Assembly (NCBI GenBank): GCA_902796215.1
Contig: CADBNY010000108.1
Span: forward strand, 1 to 16,698
Reading direction: 5' to 3'
Origin: an uncultured Erysipelotrichaceae bacterium
GTDB taxonomy: Bacteria > Bacillota_I > Bacilli_A > RF39 > UBA660
Length of the DNA stretch: 16,698 bases
The notes below the pieces were generated by a model. It was not told the DNA's origin, ran no database searches, and saw only the letters and a program-made list of their open reading frames with translations. Both the position numbers and the translations under genes were made by a program. Positions 14,651 through 16,698 of the stretch are shown here, piece by piece. How positions within the stretch are numbered: position 1 is the first letter of the stretch; each line of letters starts with the position of its first letter.

Positions 14651-16698
14651 CTACTTTGCTTCATACCAATTATTTCCAGTTTCAATATCAACTTTTAAAG
14701 GTACACTTAATTTAAAAGTATTTTCCATAATATCACGAACAATTTTTTTTACTTCTTCTAATTCACTATTTAAAACATTAAATACAAGTTCATCATGAAC
14801 CTGAATAAGCATTTTACTCTTTAATCCACGTTTTTTAAATTCATTATATATTTCAACCATTGCTTTCTTTAAAATATCAGCAGCAGTTCCTTGAATAGGT
14901 GTATTTAAAGCCATTCTCTCTCCACTACTACGAATCATATAATTCTTATTATTTAATTCTTCTATAACCCTCTTACGATTCATTAAAGTTCGAACATATC
15001 CATTTTTATAAGCATCTCTTTTTTCTTTTTCCATATATTCAGAAATACCAGGATAAGTATTTAAATAATCATCAATAAATTTTTTTGCATCTTTTACATT
15101 AATTCCCAAATCCTCTGATAAACCAAAACTACTAATTCCATATAAAATACCAAAATTAACAGCTTTAGCATTTCTTCTCATATCTTTTGTAACTTCATTT
15201 TCTGATACATGAAATATATCAGATGCAGTTTTTGTATGAATATCTTTATTATCTACAAAAGCTTGAATTAAATTAGTAGCTTGAGCCATATGAGCAAATA
15301 TACGAAGCTCTACTTGAGAATAATCACTAGATAATAAAACCGAATCATTATCTGGTATAAAAGCCTTTCGAATTAATTCAGAATATTCTGAACGAGCAGG
15401 TATATTTTGAAGATTAGGACTAATACTAGACAATCTTCCTGTACGAGTTAAAGTTTGAGTAAAAATAGTATGAATTCTACCATCACTTCTAACTTCTTCT
15501 TTTAAACCAACTGCATAATTAGTATATAGTTTAGCAAGTGTTCTATATTCCAATACTTTAGGAACAACTTCATGCTCTAAAAGAATTTTATCTAAAATAT
15601 CTTTACTAGTGGAAAACTTATTATCTTTTACTCTTTTAGGATATTTAATTCCTAAATTTTCGAATAATATTTTAGAAAGTTGTGCTGGACTTTGAATATT
15701 AAACTCACATCCTGCAAGTTGATAAATTTCCTGTTCAACTACTTCCATTTTTTTCTTTAGTTCTTTTTCTACATCAGATAAATAATCAACATCTACTTTA
15801 ATACCAGTTAATTCCATATCAGCAAGAACAGAAGATAAAGGCATTTCTATGTTATGAAATAAATCTATTTCTCCATCTTCTTCTAATCTCTTAAGTATTG
15901 CTTCTCTTGTATCATAAATAAATTTAGCTTTTTTTACAACAATACCTTTTAATTCATCTTCACCTAATTCTTTAGGTCTTTTCTCTGTACCATATAATTC
16001 CTCATAACTAGGAAAATTAACATCAAAACTTCTCGCCACAAAACTAATATCATCTTTTACGACATAATCAAGTAGATAAGTTCCTATCATTGTATCAAAA
16101 TTACAATTTCTAATTTCAATTCCAAGATTATTTAAAACAACAATATTCTTTTTTAAATCATAAGTATATTTTTCTTGATTATTAGAAAACAAACTCTTAT
16201 ATTCTGAAATATCTTCCTTAGAAAGAAAATAGCCACTCTCTCCATCATAAAGTCCCATTCCTAATATTTCACTTTTACTATAAATTTCCCCCCTAGTTTC
16301 CAAATAAAATGAGAAACTCTTATTTTTTATATCTTTGATACTTTTTATAGAAATATTTTCTTCTTTTTTTTGTACTTTCTCTTCTCCTACTCCACTAAAA
16401 TCATACTTTTTCAATAACGAAAAGAATTCTAATTCCTCTAACTCTTTCTTAAACTCTTCAGATTTATATCCAGTATAAACACAATCGTCTAATTTGAAAT
16501 CTAATGGTACATCTCGATAAATAGTAGCCAAATCAAAACTCTTATAAGCATTTTCTTTATCATTTTCCAACTTTTCTTTGGTTTTCCCTGTAATAGAATC
16601 AATGTTTTCATAAACCCCATCTAAACTACCATATTTCGTAAGCAAATTAATAGCAGTCTTTTCTCCTATTCCTTTAACACCTGGAATATTATCTGATG
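14651..16698 (-). CDS. polA: DNA polymerase I (5' end outside the window)
   Basis: PolA fills gaps in repair and removes Okazaki primers. Codons stay open to the right edge, so 681 residues are visible and the true start lies beyond 16698. The visible N-terminus is the end of the 5'-nuclease domain with its helix-3-turn-helix (DNIPGVKGIGEKTAINLL). A degenerate 3'-5' exonuclease domain follows: the first motif reads FYLETRG where FDTET is usual, and the KYD and YxxxD motifs are not intact, so proofreading is probably lost, as in B. subtilis PolA. The polymerase domain is complete: motif A SSDYSQVELRIFAH, motif B RRNAKAVNFGILYG, and motif C QVHDELVF with the catalytic Asp. The gene is followed after eight bases by mutM. 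Any start at the TTG at 16645 is an artefact of the window edge. Confidence 0.97.
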   Translation of the reverse strand, partial: SDNIPGVKGIGEKTAINLLTKYGSLDGVYENIDSITGKTKEKLENDKENAYKSFDLATIYRDVPLDFKLDDCVYTGYKSEEFKKELEELEFFSLLKKYDFSGVGEEKVQKKEENISIKSIKDIKNKSFSFYLETRGEIYSKSEILGMGLYDGESGYFLSKEDISEYKSLFSNNQEKYTYDLKKNIVVLNNLGIEIRNCNFDTMIGTYLLDYVVKDDISFVARSFDVNFPSYEELYGTEKRPKELGEDELKGIVVKKAKFIYDTREAILKRLEEDGEIDLFHNIEMPLSSVLADMELTGIKVDVDYLSDVEKELKKKMEVVEQEIYQLAGCEFNIQSPAQLSKILFENLGIKYPKRVKDNKFSTSKDILDKILLEHEVVPKVLEYRTLAKLYTNYAVGLKEEVRSDGRIHTIFTQTLTRTGRLSSISPNLQNIPARSEYSELIRKAFIPDNDSVLLSSDYSQVELRIFAHMAQATNLIQAFVDNKDIHTKTASDIFHVSENEVTKDMRRNAKAVNFGILYGISSFGLSEDLGINVKDAKKFIDDYLNTYPGISEYMEKEKRDAYKNGYVRTLMNRKRVIEELNNKNYMIRSSGERMALNTPIQGTAADILKKAMVEIYNEFKKRGLKSKMLIQVHDELVFNVLNSELEEVKKIVRDIMENTFKLSVPLKVDIETGNNWYEAK

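Overview
The window is a gene-dense, very AT-rich bacterial chromosome segment carrying cell-division, peptidoglycan and housekeeping genes. Strong AGGAGG-type ribosome binding sites, Bacilli-like gene orders (murG-murB-divIB, ftsA-ftsZ, polA-mutM), a Firmicutes-type TmcAL and a PolA with a degenerate proofreading site point to a low-GC member of the Bacillota/Bacilli. It could be one of the uncultured AT-rich gut lineages near the Erysipelotrichia or RF39 group, but that placement is inferred from style only. Peptidoglycan genes exclude a wall-less Mollicute. The reading frames run full length with UGA as stop and the tryptophans I checked are TGG, so the standard bacterial code applies.

Layout. 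1-9643 (minus strand, transcribed right to left): murG, murB and divIB, then a three-gene envelope module (membrane protein B, FAD oxidoreductase, membrane protein A), then ftsA and ftsZ. In Bacilli, divIB is normally followed closely by ftsA-ftsZ, so about 4.5 kb of envelope genes sits inside the division/cell-wall (dcw) cluster. 9644-9810 is a divergent promoter region. 9811-11623 (plus strand) holds tmcAL and gmk, overlapping by 14 bases. A bidirectional terminator at 11622-11652 separates gmk from convergent pyk. 11651-16698 (minus strand): pyk; a small membrane-anchored protein of unknown function with an 11-bp inverted repeat over its start site; mutM; and polA, whose 5' end lies beyond the right edge.

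How the genes work together. MurB makes UDP-MurNAc and MurG attaches GlcNAc to lipid I to form lipid II. DivIB (FtsQ), FtsA and FtsZ belong to the division machine that uses lipid II at the septum. The inserted module encodes two paralogous polytopic membrane proteins with a GT-C-like look on either side of a UDP-galactopyranose-mutase/amine-oxidase-like flavoprotein. This suggests a surface glycan or lipid-linked sugar pathway expressed alongside division genes. It is the part of the window most likely to be undescribed. Gmk, Pyk, TmcAL, PolA and MutM are ordinary nucleotide, energy, tRNA-modification and DNA-repair functions.

No tRNA, rRNA, CRISPR array, insertion sequence or phage gene was seen. 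No gene-free stretch exceeds 300 bases. All assignments are from reading the sequence, without database searches.
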